Shown here: positions 8,768 through 18,098 of the stretch, piece by piece
Position numbering within the stretch: the first letter of the stretch is position 1
Layout of the letters: every line of letters starts with the position of its first letter
Source: Niabella sp.
Lineage (GTDB): Bacteria; Bacteroidota; Bacteroidia; Chitinophagales; Chitinophagaceae
DNA: 64,000 nucleotides
Direction of reading: 5' to 3'
Assembly (NCBI RefSeq): GCF_030150205.1
Contig: NZ_JASLGT010000034.1
Coordinates: 124,001 to 188,000 of the forward strand
The notes under the pieces: model-generated
Databases searched by the model: none
What the model saw: the letters and a program-made list of their open reading frames with translations, nothing else
What the model was told of the DNA's origin: nothing
Translations under genes and position numbers: made by a program

Positions 8768-9320
8768 CATGCTTTCGTCACCCTGAGCGAAACAAAGTGG
8801 AGCCGAAGGGTCTTTCGACCGTCGGGTAGTCCGGTATTTCAGGGATGCTTCGGCTGCGCTATGCTCTGCTCAGCACGACGCTTGTATAATCCTTTCGTCA
8901 AGTTGAGTATTTGATAGTGAAACCTAATCAATGTGGCAATGACATCATATCCTTTCGTCACCCTGAGCGAAACAAAGTGGAGCCGAAGGGTCTCCCGATC
9001 TTCGGGCGGTCTGGTATAACAGAGATGCTTCGGCTGCGCTATGCTCCGCTCAGCACGACGCTTGTATAATCCTTTCGTCAAGTTGAGTATTTGATAGTGA
9101 AACCTAATCAATGTGGCAATGACAGATGAAGCTTTCGTCACCCTGAGCGCAACAAAGTGAAGCCGAAGGGTTTCCCGATCTTCGGGCAGTCCGGTATTTC
9201 AGGGATGCTTCGGCTGCGCTCAGCATGACGGTAGTATGATTGTTCTCCGATACCTGACGTGATCTATCATTGGCAGTATTTGATACGGAAACCTGATCAA
9301 TGCGGTAATGACATCATATG
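8768..9320. repeat. Three tandem 180-bp repeats with internal palindrome
   Basis: The string CTTTCGTCACCCTGAGCG starts at 8772, 8952 and 9132, an exact 180-bp period; copies 1 and 2 are nearly identical, and copy 3 diverges in its second half. A shortened fourth start (CCTTCGTTCT) is at 9321. Within each unit GTCACCCTGAGCG...CCGAAGGG pairs imperfectly with GCTTCGGCTGCGCT...GCTCAGCAYGAC about 50 bp on, giving a large hairpin. The CCCTGAGCG/GAAGGG core resembles an intergenic repeat I know from other Bacteroidota genomes. No gene lies here. Confidence 0.85.
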
Positions 9321-9358
9321 CCTTCGTTCTGATCCCGGTCCGGCAGCATGCCCTAACC

Positions 9359-9479
9359 GATACAGAAAGGATATACGAGCGATACAGCCAGGATACAGCT
9401 AGGATATAGCTAGGATATAGAAAGGATACAGAAACGATATACAAAGGATATACAAAGGATATACAACCGATATACAAAG
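9359..9479. repeat. 11-bp tandem array, 11 copies
   Basis: Eleven consecutive 11-mers of the form GATAYARMNRS (for example GATACAGAAAG, GATATACAAAG) fill 9359-9479 without a register slip. The first seven positions are almost invariant and the last four vary. The period is close to one helical turn, so identical bases face the same side of the DNA. It joins the 10-bp array at 9481 directly. Confidence 0.9.
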
Positions 9480-9480
9480 A

Positions 9481-9557
9481 GATCAGCAGGGATCAGAAGG
9501 GGTCAGAAGTGGTCACAAGTGATCAGAAGGGTTCAGAAGGGATCACGAGGGATCAAA
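9481..9557. repeat. 10-bp tandem array, about 8 copies
   Basis: Eight units of the form GATCAGAAGG (variants GGTCAGAAGT, GATCACGAGG) run from 9481 to about 9557 at a strict 10-bp period, immediately after the 11-bp array. The two arrays differ in unit (GATAYA against GATCAG) and period but share the GAT start, suggesting related origin. Confidence 0.88.
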
Positions 9558-9709
9558 AAAATAAACCGGCGCATAAAACGGCCAACTTTATACCAGCAAT
9601 ATTGGAAGCTGACGTTCCCGCTGATGGGTTTCTGCGCAATCCGCGCGAAAGATCCAGCAAAAATCTGCGGGAGCTATAGAACCGTTTAAAAAGTAAAAGG
9701 ATAAGAAGA

Positions 9710-9773
9710 ACCGGTATTCACCGGCAGCTCCTGTTATGTAGGAACATATGATGCCGGCGGGTTTAATACCGGT
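9710..9773. other. Nested 64-nt inverted repeat upstream of the PUL
   Basis: Three stacked complementary pairs share one centre: ACCGGTATT (9710-9718) with AATACCGGT (9765-9773), CCGGCA (9721-9726) with TGCCGG (9752-9757), and TATGT (9735-9739) with ACATA (9744-9748), leaving AGGA in the terminal loop. The internal loops are asymmetric. It lies about 310 bp upstream of the susC-like start in DNA without a gene. It may be a structured RNA element or a multi-site operator. Confidence 0.55.
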
Positions 9774-10013
9774 AGGAGGGGCGGTAGCGTGGGGTTTCGT
9801 GCTTATTTGTATAACTATTTGTTCTTTAGTTGTTTGCGATTTTTGTTATCATCCTGGTACTGCAGCGTTCCGCAACAGTGAACCACCGGGTGGGTGATAT
9901 GAAGACAGATAATGTATACATACATTGGGATGAGGAGGTTGCTTGTACGGACCGTTTTGATGACCGTAAATTATTGATAAACAATGCATACTTCTTTTTT
10001 TATAAAAAAAATT

Positions 10014-10044
10014 TTGTTCCTGAATAAAATAATATGTATCTATG
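10014..10044 (+). promoter_or_regulatory. Candidate promoter of the PUL
   Basis: TTG at 10014-10016 (within TTTTG) and TATCTATG at 10037-10044 with a 20-bp spacer approximate the Bacteroidota -33/-7 consensus; the -7 box differs from TAnnTTTG at one position. It would give a leader of about 35-40 nt before the ATG at 10086. Alternative boxes in this AT-rich stretch are possible. Confidence 0.35.
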
Positions 10045-10085
10045 TATGTACAATTGATTTTTTATTTAACCTTTGCCGGTCATTT

Positions 10086-13000
10086 ATGAACAAAAACTTA
10101 CTGAGCTTGCTGAAGAAAAAATATGTGTATTCCTGTATGCTCCTGTTGCTGGGAAACGCATCCGCGGGGCAGGAGGCCCTGAAAGTCACGGGAAAAGTAT
10201 CCGACACAAAAGGTCAGGTCATTCCCGGGGCTAACATTACCATTAAACATACACAAACCGGAACCGTTACCGCCGCCAATGGTACCTATGCCATTGATAT
10301 CCGCAGCGGGATGGACACCCTGGTGTTCTCCTATGTGGGATACCTGCCCAGGGAAGAACCCGTAAACGGGCGACCGGTGCTGGATGTGGTATTAACGGAA
10401 GATAAGGGCGACCTGGATGATGTGGTGGTGGTGGCCTACGGACAGCAGAAAAAAGAAAGTATGGTGAGCTCCATTACCGCCATCAATCCCAAAGAACTGA
10501 AGGGGCCTACCAGTAACCTTACCACCATGCTGGCCGGGCGCATCTCCGGCATGATCTCTTACCAGCGCAGCGGTGAGCCGGGTGCCGATAACGCCGCTTT
10601 CTTTATCCGGGGTATTTCTTCATTTGGCTCCGGCAAACTGGATCCGCTGATCCTGATCGATGGTATGGAATCCAGCGGAACGGAACTGGCCCGCGTGCAG
10701 CCGGATGATATTGCGGGCTTTTCCGTTTTAAAAGATGCGGCCGCGGCCTCCCTGTATGGGGCAAGGGGCGCCAATGGCGTGATCCTGGTAACCACCAAAT
10801 CGGGTAAAACAGGGGCCACCCGCATGAACATCCGGTTTGAAAACTCAACGTCTTCCAACACGCGTAATTTCCGGCTGGCAGATAATATCACCTACATGCA
10901 GCTGGCTAATGAAGCAGCGCTGACGCGTAATCCCCTTAACCCGTTGCCGTATGATCAGAACAAGATCGATCATACCATTGCAGGGGATAATCCCTATCTC
11001 TATCCCAGCAATAACTGGATTGATGCGCTGATAAAAAAATATACCAACAACCAGCGGCTGAACCTGAACCTGACCGGCGGCAGCCAGCGGGCGCAATATT
11101 ATGTGGGCGCTACCGCCAACCAGGATAACGGCGTATTGAAACGGCAACCCGGCAGTAACGTAAACAATAATATCCAGCTGCGCAGCTATGAGATACGTTC
11201 CAATATCAACCTGAAGTTAACGTCCACTACAGAAGCCATCATCCGTACTTCGGGTAATTTTGATGACTACAACGGACCCATCGGCGGCGGTGCGGCTATT
11301 TTTTCAAGCGCCTTAAATGCCAACCCCGTTCTTTTCCCGGCCATCTTCCCGGCGTCGGACCTGCCATTGGTAAAGCACCCGCTGTTTGGTAATGCCGCAA
11401 GGGGATTAAATGGTGAAGTATATGCCAACCCCTACGCATCCATGGTTTCCGGCTTTCAGCAATACAATACTTCTACACTAAATGTTCAGGCGGAGGTAAA
11501 GCAGGACCTGAAGTTTGTAACACCGGGTTTATCCGCACGGGTGATGATCTATACCAAACGGTATTCCTATTTTAGCCTGAGCCGGCAATACAATCCCTTC
11601 TTTTATGCGGCCAGTCCTACGGTGATCGATCCCAATGCGTACCGCCTGACCCTGCTGAATGAAAATACCGCTACCGAATACCTCAACTACAATGCGGGGC
11701 CAAAGATCGTCAATACCACTACCTATGCAGAGGCGGCCGTAAATTATAACCGCACGTTTAATAACCTGCACAATATTGGCGCCTTGCTGATCGGCATCCG
11801 CCGCAATTACCTGAACGGGAATGCGGGCGATCTGCAATCATCGCTTCCGTTCCGCAACCAGGGCGTATCCGGAAGATTTACTTACGGATATGATAACCGT
11901 TACCTGTTTGAAGGCAACTTCGGGTACAACGGCTCGGAACGTTTTGCCAAGCGTAACCGTTATGGCTTCTTTCCTTCAATAGGCGTGGCCTGGAATATCA
12001 GCAATGAAAAATTCTTTGAAAGCCTGGTGTCCGTGGTGTCCAAACTGAAATTGCGCGCCACCTACGGGTTGGTGGGGAATGACCAGATCGGTAATGCCAA
12101 TGACCGCTTCTTTTACCTGTCTAACGTAAACCTGAACGACAACGACCTGCGGTATTATTTTGGTGAGAACTATGCGCAGTCGCGCCCGGGTGTATCCATT
12201 TCCCGGTATCCCAATGAAGGCATCACCTGGGAAAAATCAAAGAAAGTAAATATCGGCATGGACCTGGGGTTATGGAATGCATTCAATGTAACGGTAGATG
12301 CCTATAAGGAGCGCCGGAGTAATATCCTGATGGTGCGGTCTTATATCCCCACCACGATGGGCCTGGGACCCAATGTAAGCGCAAATGTAGGTGTGGCGGA
12401 AGGCCTGGGTGTGGATGTGGCCATGGATTATAATAAAACATTCGGCAGGTCCTGGCTACAGGCCCGCGGTACATTTACCTATGCGGCCAGTAAGCTGCTG
12501 GTAAATGAAGAACCGGAGTACCCGGCCAATATGCTGTATCTCTCGCGTGTGGGGCAGTCGCTGGGACAGGTATACGGATTAGTGGCGGAGCGGTTGTTTG
12601 TAGACGATGAAGATGTAAAGAATTCACCCAAGCAAAACTTTGGAGAAGTAAGAGGTGGGGATATCAAATACCGCGATCTGAACGGTGACGGACAGATCAC
12701 GAACCTGGACATGATCAACGGCCTGGGATACCCGGTTACACCCGAAATCATTTATGGATTTGGGTTCTCCTTTGGCTTCCGCAATTTTGATATCAGCACC
12801 TTCTTCCAGGGCTCGGCACGGTCTTCGCTTTTTATTAACCCCGAAGCCATTTCTCCCTTTGTAGCCGATGGCGCCAATCAGCACGGTTTGCTGAAAGTAA
12901 TTGCGGATGACCACTGGTCCGAAGACAACCGCAACCTGTATGCATTCTGGCCAAGACTGGGGCTTACGCAGAACAGCAACAACAACCAACCATCCAACTG

Positions 13001-13229
13001 GTGGATGCGCAACGGCGCCTTCCTGAGAATGAAAAGCGCGGAGATCGGTTACAACATCGGCAATAAAGGCCTGAAGAAATACCGGATCGCCGGACTGCGG
13101 CTTTACGCCAATGGCAGCAACCTGTTCCTGATCAGTGCCTTTAAGCTCTGGGATCCCGAGCAGGGCGGCAACGGGCTGGGGTACCCCATTCAGCGCGTAT
13201 TCAATTTCGGAATCAACGTTCAGTTATAA
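10086..13229 (+). CDS. SusC-like TonB-dependent outer-membrane transporter
   Basis: 1047 aa from the ATG at 10086; the frame extends to 9984, but the signal peptide (MNKNLLSLLKKKYVYSCMLL...ASAGQE) begins here. Residues 33-105 form a carboxypeptidase-regulatory-like beta domain (VTGKVSDTKGQVIPGANITI). A TonB-box-like DDVVVVAYG is at 111-119. The plug domain spans about 120-240 and includes LILIDGME and LKDAAAASLYGARGANG. The rest is a TonB-dependent beta barrel ending in FNFGINVQL, with the terminal aromatic/hydrophobic pattern of outer-membrane proteins. No STN signalling domain is present, so anti-sigma control is unlikely. Paired with the SusD-like gene 21 bp downstream, it should import oligosaccharides through the outer membrane. 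The glycosidases at 18309-23051 suggest a mannose-rich ligand. Confidence 0.96.
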   Translation: MNKNLLSLLKKKYVYSCMLLLLGNASAGQEALKVTGKVSDTKGQVIPGANITIKHTQTGTVTAANGTYAIDIRSGMDTLVFSYVGYLPREEPVNGRPVLDVVLTEDKGDLDDVVVVAYGQQKKESMVSSITAINPKELKGPTSNLTTMLAGRISGMISYQRSGEPGADNAAFFIRGISSFGSGKLDPLILIDGMESSGTELARVQPDDIAGFSVLKDAAAASLYGARGANGVILVTTKSGKTGATRMNIRFENSTSSNTRNFRLADNITYMQLANEAALTRNPLNPLPYDQNKIDHTIAGDNPYLYPSNNWIDALIKKYTNNQRLNLNLTGGSQRAQYYVGATANQDNGVLKRQPGSNVNNNIQLRSYEIRSNINLKLTSTTEAIIRTSGNFDDYNGPIGGGAAIFSSALNANPVLFPAIFPASDLPLVKHPLFGNAARGLNGEVYANPYASMVSGFQQYNTSTLNVQAEVKQDLKFVTPGLSARVMIYTKRYSYFSLSRQYNPFFYAASPTVIDPNAYRLTLLNENTATEYLNYNAGPKIVNTTTYAEAAVNYNRTFNNLHNIGALLIGIRRNYLNGNAGDLQSSLPFRNQGVSGRFTYGYDNRYLFEGNFGYNGSERFAKRNRYGFFPSIGVAWNISNEKFFESLVSVVSKLKLRATYGLVGNDQIGNANDRFFYLSNVNLNDNDLRYYFGENYAQSRPGVSISRYPNEGITWEKSKKVNIGMDLGLWNAFNVTVDAYKERRSNILMVRSYIPTTMGLGPNVSANVGVAEGLGVDVAMDYNKTFGRSWLQARGTFTYAASKLLVNEEPEYPANMLYLSRVGQSLGQVYGLVAERLFVDDEDVKNSPKQNFGEVRGGDIKYRDLNGDGQITNLDMINGLGYPVTPEIIYGFGFSFGFRNFDISTFFQGSARSSLFINPEAISPFVADGANQHGLLKVIADDHWSEDNRNLYAFWPRLGLTQNSNNNQPSNWWMRNGAFLRMKSAEIGYNIGNKGLKKYRIAGLRLYANGSNLFLISAFKLWDPEQGGNGLGYPIQRVFNFGINVQL

Positions 13230-13250
13230 TACAGATAAAACTAACAATAT

Positions 13251-15191
13251 ATGCACGCAATAGATAGCCATTTACTATTTATAAAAAATACCCGCCGGGG
13301 GCTGTGCCTTCTCTGCTTATGCGGGGTACTGGCCGTACTGGCTTCCTGCAAAAAGGGCTTCCTGGATCTTGTGCCGGATAATGTGCCCACACTGGACCAC
13401 GCATTTTCCAATCGCCTGGAGGCCGAAAAATATTTATATACCTGTTATGCATATCTGCCGCAGGAAGGGCATCCGGATAAAAACCCGGCCTTCAGCGGCG
13501 GAGACGAAGCCTGGACCTACTGGCCAATGATCGAAGACTTTTTTTACCGCGATCCCTATCAGATTGCCCGCGGCGAGCAACGGCAAACAGAGCCCTATAT
13601 GAACTACTGGGATGGATATGACGGCAAGTCGCTCTGGCAGGGGATCCGTACCTGCAATATCTTTCTTGAAAACATTAACCGGGTAGCGGATCTGCAGCCC
13701 TATGAAAAAGAACGGTGGATTGCCGAGGCAAAATTCCTGAAGGCCTATTTTCACTGGTACCTGTTCCGCATGTATGGCCCCATTCCGCTGATGGATAAAA
13801 ACCTGCCCATCACCGCATCGCCCGCTGAAGTAAAAGTGTACCGGCAGCCGGTTGACTCCGTGGTGAATTATATTGCCGCACTGATCGATGATGCCGCTGC
13901 GGGGGATAACAATACCGGTCTTCCGTTAACGATTACCAGTGCGGCCACCGAACTGGGGCGCGTTACCAAGGTGGCGGCACTGGCTATAAAAGCCCGGTTG
14001 CTGGTAACGGCAGCAAGTCCGCTGTTTAACGGCAACAATGATTTTACCGGCTTTAAAAATAATAACGGCCAGGTACTGTTTAACCCGCAATATGATGCGG
14101 GTAAGTGGACGCGCGCCCGGGAAGCCTGCAAGGCGGCGATTGACGCGGCACAGGCCGCCGGTTTAAAATTGTACTACTTTAACCCGGCCATTATTACCGT
14201 GGATCATGCTACCCGTATCGAGATGAATATCCGCAATGCCGTTTGTGAAAAATGGAACAGCGAACTGATCTGGGGACTGACCACGGGCGGTGATCCTACC
14301 TTTTGGCTGCAAACCTATGCCTGTCCCCAGCTGGATCCGAACCAGTTTAACATTAACCTCAAAGGCAAACTGGCGCCTCCCATGAAAATGGCGGAGCTGT
14401 TTTATACCAAGAACGGTGTGCCGATAGAGGAGGACAAAACCTGGGACTATGCCAACCGGTTTCATTTGCGTACGGCCACCGGTAAGGATACCGGTATCCA
14501 GGAAGGCTATAAAACCGTTGGACTGCATTTTGAGCGCGAGCCCCGGTTCTATGCAGATATGGGCTTTGATGGCTCAAAATGGTTTATGCGGAACGGCAAC
14601 TACAATATACAAAGTAAACTGGGCGAGTACTCCGGTAAAAAACAAAGCCGCATCTATTCGGTAACCGGGTATTATACAAAGAAGATCGTAAACTGGAACC
14701 TGGTGTACAACAACACTTCCTTACAGGTAGAATCCTATCCCTGGCCGGTTATGCGCCTGAGTGATCTGTACCTGCTGTATGCGGAGGCATTGAATGAATC
14801 GGGAAGTTCCGCAGCAGCCTTAACCTACCTCAACCAGATCCGCGCAAGAGCCGGGCTGCAGTCGGTAGAGCAATCCTGGTCCACGTACTCCAACCGGGCC
14901 TCCAAATACCAGTCGGTAGAAGGCCTGCGGGACATCATCCGGCAGGAGCGGGGTATAGAGATGGCATTTGAGGGTAGCCGGTTCTGGGACCTGCGCCGCT
15001 GGAAAACCGCTCCGCAAACCTTAAGCAGCGCCATCTACGGATGGGATATACTGCAAACAACGTACGAAGATTACAATCGCCGGGTGCTGCTGTACAGTCC
15101 GCAGTTCATTGCGCCGCGCGACTATTTCTGGCCGGTACGGGAATACAACCTGCAGATCAATCCCAACCTGGTGCAAAACCCCGGCTGGTAA
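13251..15191 (+). CDS. SusD/RagB-like surface glycan-binding lipoprotein
   Basis: 646 aa. Lipoprotein signal with lipobox LASC at 30-33 (lipidated C33), followed by KKGFLDLVPDN, the usual SusD N-terminus. TPR-like helices include AEAKFLKAYFHWYLFRMYGPIPL (the classic SusD motif). The C-terminal RagB/SusD domain has MRLSDLYLLYAEALNE, LNQIRARAGL and RDIIRQERGIEMAFEGSRFWDLRRW. It acts on the cell surface as the lid of the SusC-like barrel. Length is typical to slightly long. The start at 13251 is the only Met before the signal peptide. Confidence 0.96.
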   Translation: MHAIDSHLLFIKNTRRGLCLLCLCGVLAVLASCKKGFLDLVPDNVPTLDHAFSNRLEAEKYLYTCYAYLPQEGHPDKNPAFSGGDEAWTYWPMIEDFFYRDPYQIARGEQRQTEPYMNYWDGYDGKSLWQGIRTCNIFLENINRVADLQPYEKERWIAEAKFLKAYFHWYLFRMYGPIPLMDKNLPITASPAEVKVYRQPVDSVVNYIAALIDDAAAGDNNTGLPLTITSAATELGRVTKVAALAIKARLLVTAASPLFNGNNDFTGFKNNNGQVLFNPQYDAGKWTRAREACKAAIDAAQAAGLKLYYFNPAIITVDHATRIEMNIRNAVCEKWNSELIWGLTTGGDPTFWLQTYACPQLDPNQFNINLKGKLAPPMKMAELFYTKNGVPIEEDKTWDYANRFHLRTATGKDTGIQEGYKTVGLHFEREPRFYADMGFDGSKWFMRNGNYNIQSKLGEYSGKKQSRIYSVTGYYTKKIVNWNLVYNNTSLQVESYPWPVMRLSDLYLLYAEALNESGSSAAALTYLNQIRARAGLQSVEQSWSTYSNRASKYQSVEGLRDIIRQERGIEMAFEGSRFWDLRRWKTAPQTLSSAIYGWDILQTTYEDYNRRVLLYSPQFIAPRDYFWPVREYNLQINPNLVQNPGW

Positions 15192-15228
15192 GAGTATTTA
15201 ATTGCCAACTATGCTTAAATGTATTGAA

Positions 15229-16398
15229 ATGAAAAAATGTATTTGTTATTATAGTCTTGTTTGTTTTTTGCTGGTAACGGTGGCCTGCAAACGGGAGGTG
15301 GCTGGTCCGGCGGTAAAGGATGATCGCATACCGGAGCCCCTGCGTGATGTAACCATCGAGAACCTGAACGGTGCCGTGCGGATCAGCTATGAGCTGCCGG
15401 ATGATGCGGACCTGTTGTATGTAAAGGCGCGGTACACCACCCGGCAGGGAACGGTGCGGGAAACAAAGGTGAGCCGTTATAACCGCAGTATCCTGGTAGA
15501 CGGGTTTGGAGATACCAGCGATTACAAGGTATCCCTTTATGCCGTAGATAAAAGTGAGAATAGCTCCCCCGCGGTTGATGTAACCGTACGCCCGCTGGAA
15601 CCGCCGATCTGGATCGTGCGCCGGCAACTGAAGCTGGTGCCTGATTTCGGTGGCATTAACGTAAAGTATACCAATCCCGGGGAACAGGACCTGGCCATTG
15701 TAGTGCTGGCCAATGATTCGCTGGGACGGTTTGCGCCGCAGGCCACGAAATATACCAATCTGAAAACCGGCGATTTTTCTACCCGCAACATGCCCGATGT
15801 GCCTACGAAGTTTGGAGTGTATGTACGGGACCGCTGGGGGAATATTTCAGATACGCTGATCACACAGCTGACGCCGTTGTTTGAAGCATTGCTGGATCGT
15901 ACAAAAATGAAGGGCCTTACCTTACCCTCCGATGCACCACTGGGCTATGGCGGCAGTATTGCCGGGCTTTTCGACGGAAACACCACGAGTGGATTTTATC
16001 ATTCCGGTGATGCTGCAAGAATGCCGCAATGGTTTACCTATGATATGGGGGTTACGGCAAAGCTAAGCCGTCTTGCATGGTTTATGCGTCCCGGTTTTTA
16101 TTATACACTGCACAACCCGCGCGAGGTGGAGATCTGGGGATCGAACAATCCTAGCCCGGGCGGCAGCTTTGATGACAGCTGGACCCTGCTGGCCACGGCC
16201 ACACAAACAAAGCCCTCCGGGCTTCCGGAAGGACAGCTTTCGCAGGCGGATATCGATGCGGCCCTGGCCGGGTATACCGTAGTGTTTCCGCTGAATACGC
16301 CCAAGGTGCGGTACATCCGTTTTAAAACCCTCAAGAACTGGTCAAACGGAACCTATGTGAATTTTTATGAGATCATGATGTGGGGCGATACCAAATAA
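15229..16398 (+). CDS. PUL surface lipoprotein with DUF4959/DUF5000-type domains
   Basis: 389 aa from the ATG at 15229, which gives a clean lipoprotein signal MKKCICYYSLVCFLLVTVAC (C20); in-frame ATG at 15211 and TTG at 15202 would add nine or twelve residues ahead of it. Fibronectin-like beta repeats (IENLNGAVRISYELPDDADLLYVKARY) fill residues 40-220. The C-terminal 150 residues are discoidin/F5-8C-like (IAGLFDGNTTSGFYHS, ARMPQWFTYDMG, LHNPREVEIWGSNN, VRYIRFKTLKNW). This is the DUF4959-DUF5126-DUF5000 layout of proteins that follow SusD genes. Probable role: surface glycan binding. 37 bp after the SusD-like stop. Confidence 0.88.
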   Translation: MKKCICYYSLVCFLLVTVACKREVAGPAVKDDRIPEPLRDVTIENLNGAVRISYELPDDADLLYVKARYTTRQGTVRETKVSRYNRSILVDGFGDTSDYKVSLYAVDKSENSSPAVDVTVRPLEPPIWIVRRQLKLVPDFGGINVKYTNPGEQDLAIVVLANDSLGRFAPQATKYTNLKTGDFSTRNMPDVPTKFGVYVRDRWGNISDTLITQLTPLFEALLDRTKMKGLTLPSDAPLGYGGSIAGLFDGNTTSGFYHSGDAARMPQWFTYDMGVTAKLSRLAWFMRPGFYYTLHNPREVEIWGSNNPSPGGSFDDSWTLLATATQTKPSGLPEGQLSQADIDAALAGYTVVFPLNTPKVRYIRFKTLKNWSNGTYVNFYEIMMWGDTK

Positions 16399-16426
16399 TT
16401 CATCTGTTAACAAGAAATACGAATAC

Positions 16427-17632
16427 ATGAAACTGATCAATAGCGTAATAGTTTTAGGAATGCTGCTGGTGGCCGGTATGCAGTCCTGCACCAAAACCAG
16501 CGGCGATGCCTATAACAGGTACCTGGAAAAGGGAGAGATCACCTACCCGGGCCGGTTGGATACGGTGATCGTACGGCCCGGGCATAACCGCATACAGCTT
16601 GCTGCCGTGCTGGGCAATGATCCGCTGGTAACCCGGTTGAGCATCCACTGGAATAACGGCCGCGATTCGATGGAGGTTCCCGTAAAGCGCACAAAGGGGA
16701 GAGACACCCTTAATATTCTGGTGCCCGACCTGCGGGAAGGGAACTATAATTTTACCCTTTATACCTATGATAAAGAAAATCATCAATCGGTAGTGGTCAA
16801 TGCTTTTGGTGTGGCCTATGGTCAGAATTATACCGGGTCACTGGTAAACCGTACCCTGAGATCGGTGGAGCAATCGGAAGATGGAAACAACCTGGTGCTG
16901 AACTGGGGTGAACCGGCCGGCGGCGAACTGGGCGTGGATGTGGATTATACCGGGGCAAACGGAAGCGCGCAAAAGCTTACTGTACCGCCAACGGAAACGC
17001 GTACGGTGCTGGCGGACTATCAGGGGGGAACCGTGCTTAGTTACCGGTCTAAATACAAACCGGATTCAACCGCTTTTGAATTCTTTTACCCCGAGGCTTC
17101 CACCGTTACGCTGCCGGAATTTGAGCGCCGGTTGCCCAAGTCGGGTTTTAAAGTGCTGGAACTGCCAACGGATGTAAAGGATGGCGGGTACGGCTGGCTA
17201 TTGCCCTACTTATGGGATGAAAAATATGATCCGCCGGGCTTTGCCACGCAATCCATCATACCCTGTTGGTTTACGATCGACTGCGGATCCGCGGCAGCGC
17301 TCAGTCGCTTTAAAGTGTGGCAGGCCAACGACCGCTTATACCAGTTGGAAAGCGTAAAAACATTCGAGTTATATGGAAGCAATAACCCGGCGCCGGATGG
17401 CAGCTGGGCCAGCTGGACGAAGATCGGATCGTATCAGTCTGTAAAACCCTCCGGGCTTCCGGTTGGCACAAATACGCAGGAAGATATCGATTATGCAAAG
17501 GCTGGTGAAGCGTTTGCGGTCCCCGACAGCACCGCAAAGTACCGGTACTACCGGCTTAAATTATTGTCTAACTGGGGTGGCAGCAATTTTATGACCCTGG
17601 AAGAAATAACCTTTTATACGCATGACCGGTAA
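16427..17632 (+). CDS. PUL surface lipoprotein with DUF4998 and discoidin-like domain
   Basis: 401 aa. Lipoprotein signal ending QSC at 19-21 (C21). Residues 28-130 resemble DUF4998 (YLEKGEITYPGRLDTVIVRPGHNRIQL, WNNGRDSMEVPV). Residues 240-400 are discoidin-like (PCWFTIDCGSAAALSRFKVWQ, KTFELYGSNN, YRYYRLKLLSNWGGSNFMTLEEI). The sequence SGLP(V/E)G is shared with the preceding lipoprotein, so the two C-terminal domains are paralogous. Start 28 bp after the previous stop; likely a second glycan-binding partner of the transporter. Confidence 0.87.
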   Translation: MKLINSVIVLGMLLVAGMQSCTKTSGDAYNRYLEKGEITYPGRLDTVIVRPGHNRIQLAAVLGNDPLVTRLSIHWNNGRDSMEVPVKRTKGRDTLNILVPDLREGNYNFTLYTYDKENHQSVVVNAFGVAYGQNYTGSLVNRTLRSVEQSEDGNNLVLNWGEPAGGELGVDVDYTGANGSAQKLTVPPTETRTVLADYQGGTVLSYRSKYKPDSTAFEFFYPEASTVTLPEFERRLPKSGFKVLELPTDVKDGGYGWLLPYLWDEKYDPPGFATQSIIPCWFTIDCGSAAALSRFKVWQANDRLYQLESVKTFELYGSNNPAPDGSWASWTKIGSYQSVKPSGLPVGTNTQEDIDYAKAGEAFAVPDSTAKYRYYRLKLLSNWGGSNFMTLEEITFYTHDR

Positions 17633-17636
17633 TTGT

Positions 17637-18092
17637 TTTTCCCGCAGATTTACGCAGATCTTTTCCCGCAGATCTTCGCAGAAGGTCAATCAGCGAGAAT
17701 CAGCGGTGTATTCAATCTGCGTCAATCAGCGGGAAGCCCAGGTGCCTCAATTTTTTTGAAAAAGCTTGAACGATTTAAAATGAAGCGAGTTGAATGTTTG
17801 GATGTGGTGGTATTTCCCGCAGATCTACGCCGATTTTTCGCGCAGATCTTCGCAGAAAGTCAATCAGCGGAAATTAGCGGTGTATTCAATCTGCGCCCAT
17901 CAGCGGGAAAGCCGAATGCCTCAATTTTTTTGGAAAAAGCTTGAACGACTTAAAATGAAGCGATTTAAATGTTTGGATGCGGTGGTATTTCCCGCAGATC
18001 TACGCCGATTTTTTACGCAGATCTTCGCAGAAAACCAATCCGCGAAATCAGCGGTGTATTCAATCTGCGCCGATCAGCGGGAAAACCAGGTG
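17637..18092. repeat. Three 175-bp tandem repeats of the CCCGCAGAT family
   Basis: The string CCCGCAGAT begins at 17641, 17816 and 17991, an exact 175-bp period; the third copy stops near 18092. Each unit holds CCCGCAGATyTACGC...CAGATCTTCGCAGAA, then AATCAGCGG and ATCAGCGGGAA, and (copies 1 and 2) a spacer with CCTCAATTTTTTTG and a Lys/Leu-coding stretch. Long open frames cross the array only because the period is not a multiple of three and stops are few; I do not call them genes. Confidence 0.88.
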
Positions 18093-18098
18093 CTCCAA

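Noticed and set aside
9359..9557. Short arrays considered as CRISPR or coding repeats
   Set aside because: Units are contiguous with no spacers, and 10- or 11-bp periods shift the reading frame, so they encode no repeat protein.
9984..10085. Upstream start for the SusC-like gene
   Set aside because: It would place an extra hydrophobic stretch before a complete signal peptide and would overlap the candidate promoter.
17633..18098. Open frames running through the 175-bp repeats
   Set aside because: They consist of repeated non-coding units; only the last 55 codons of one frame resemble a protein, and those are listed as a GH92 remnant.
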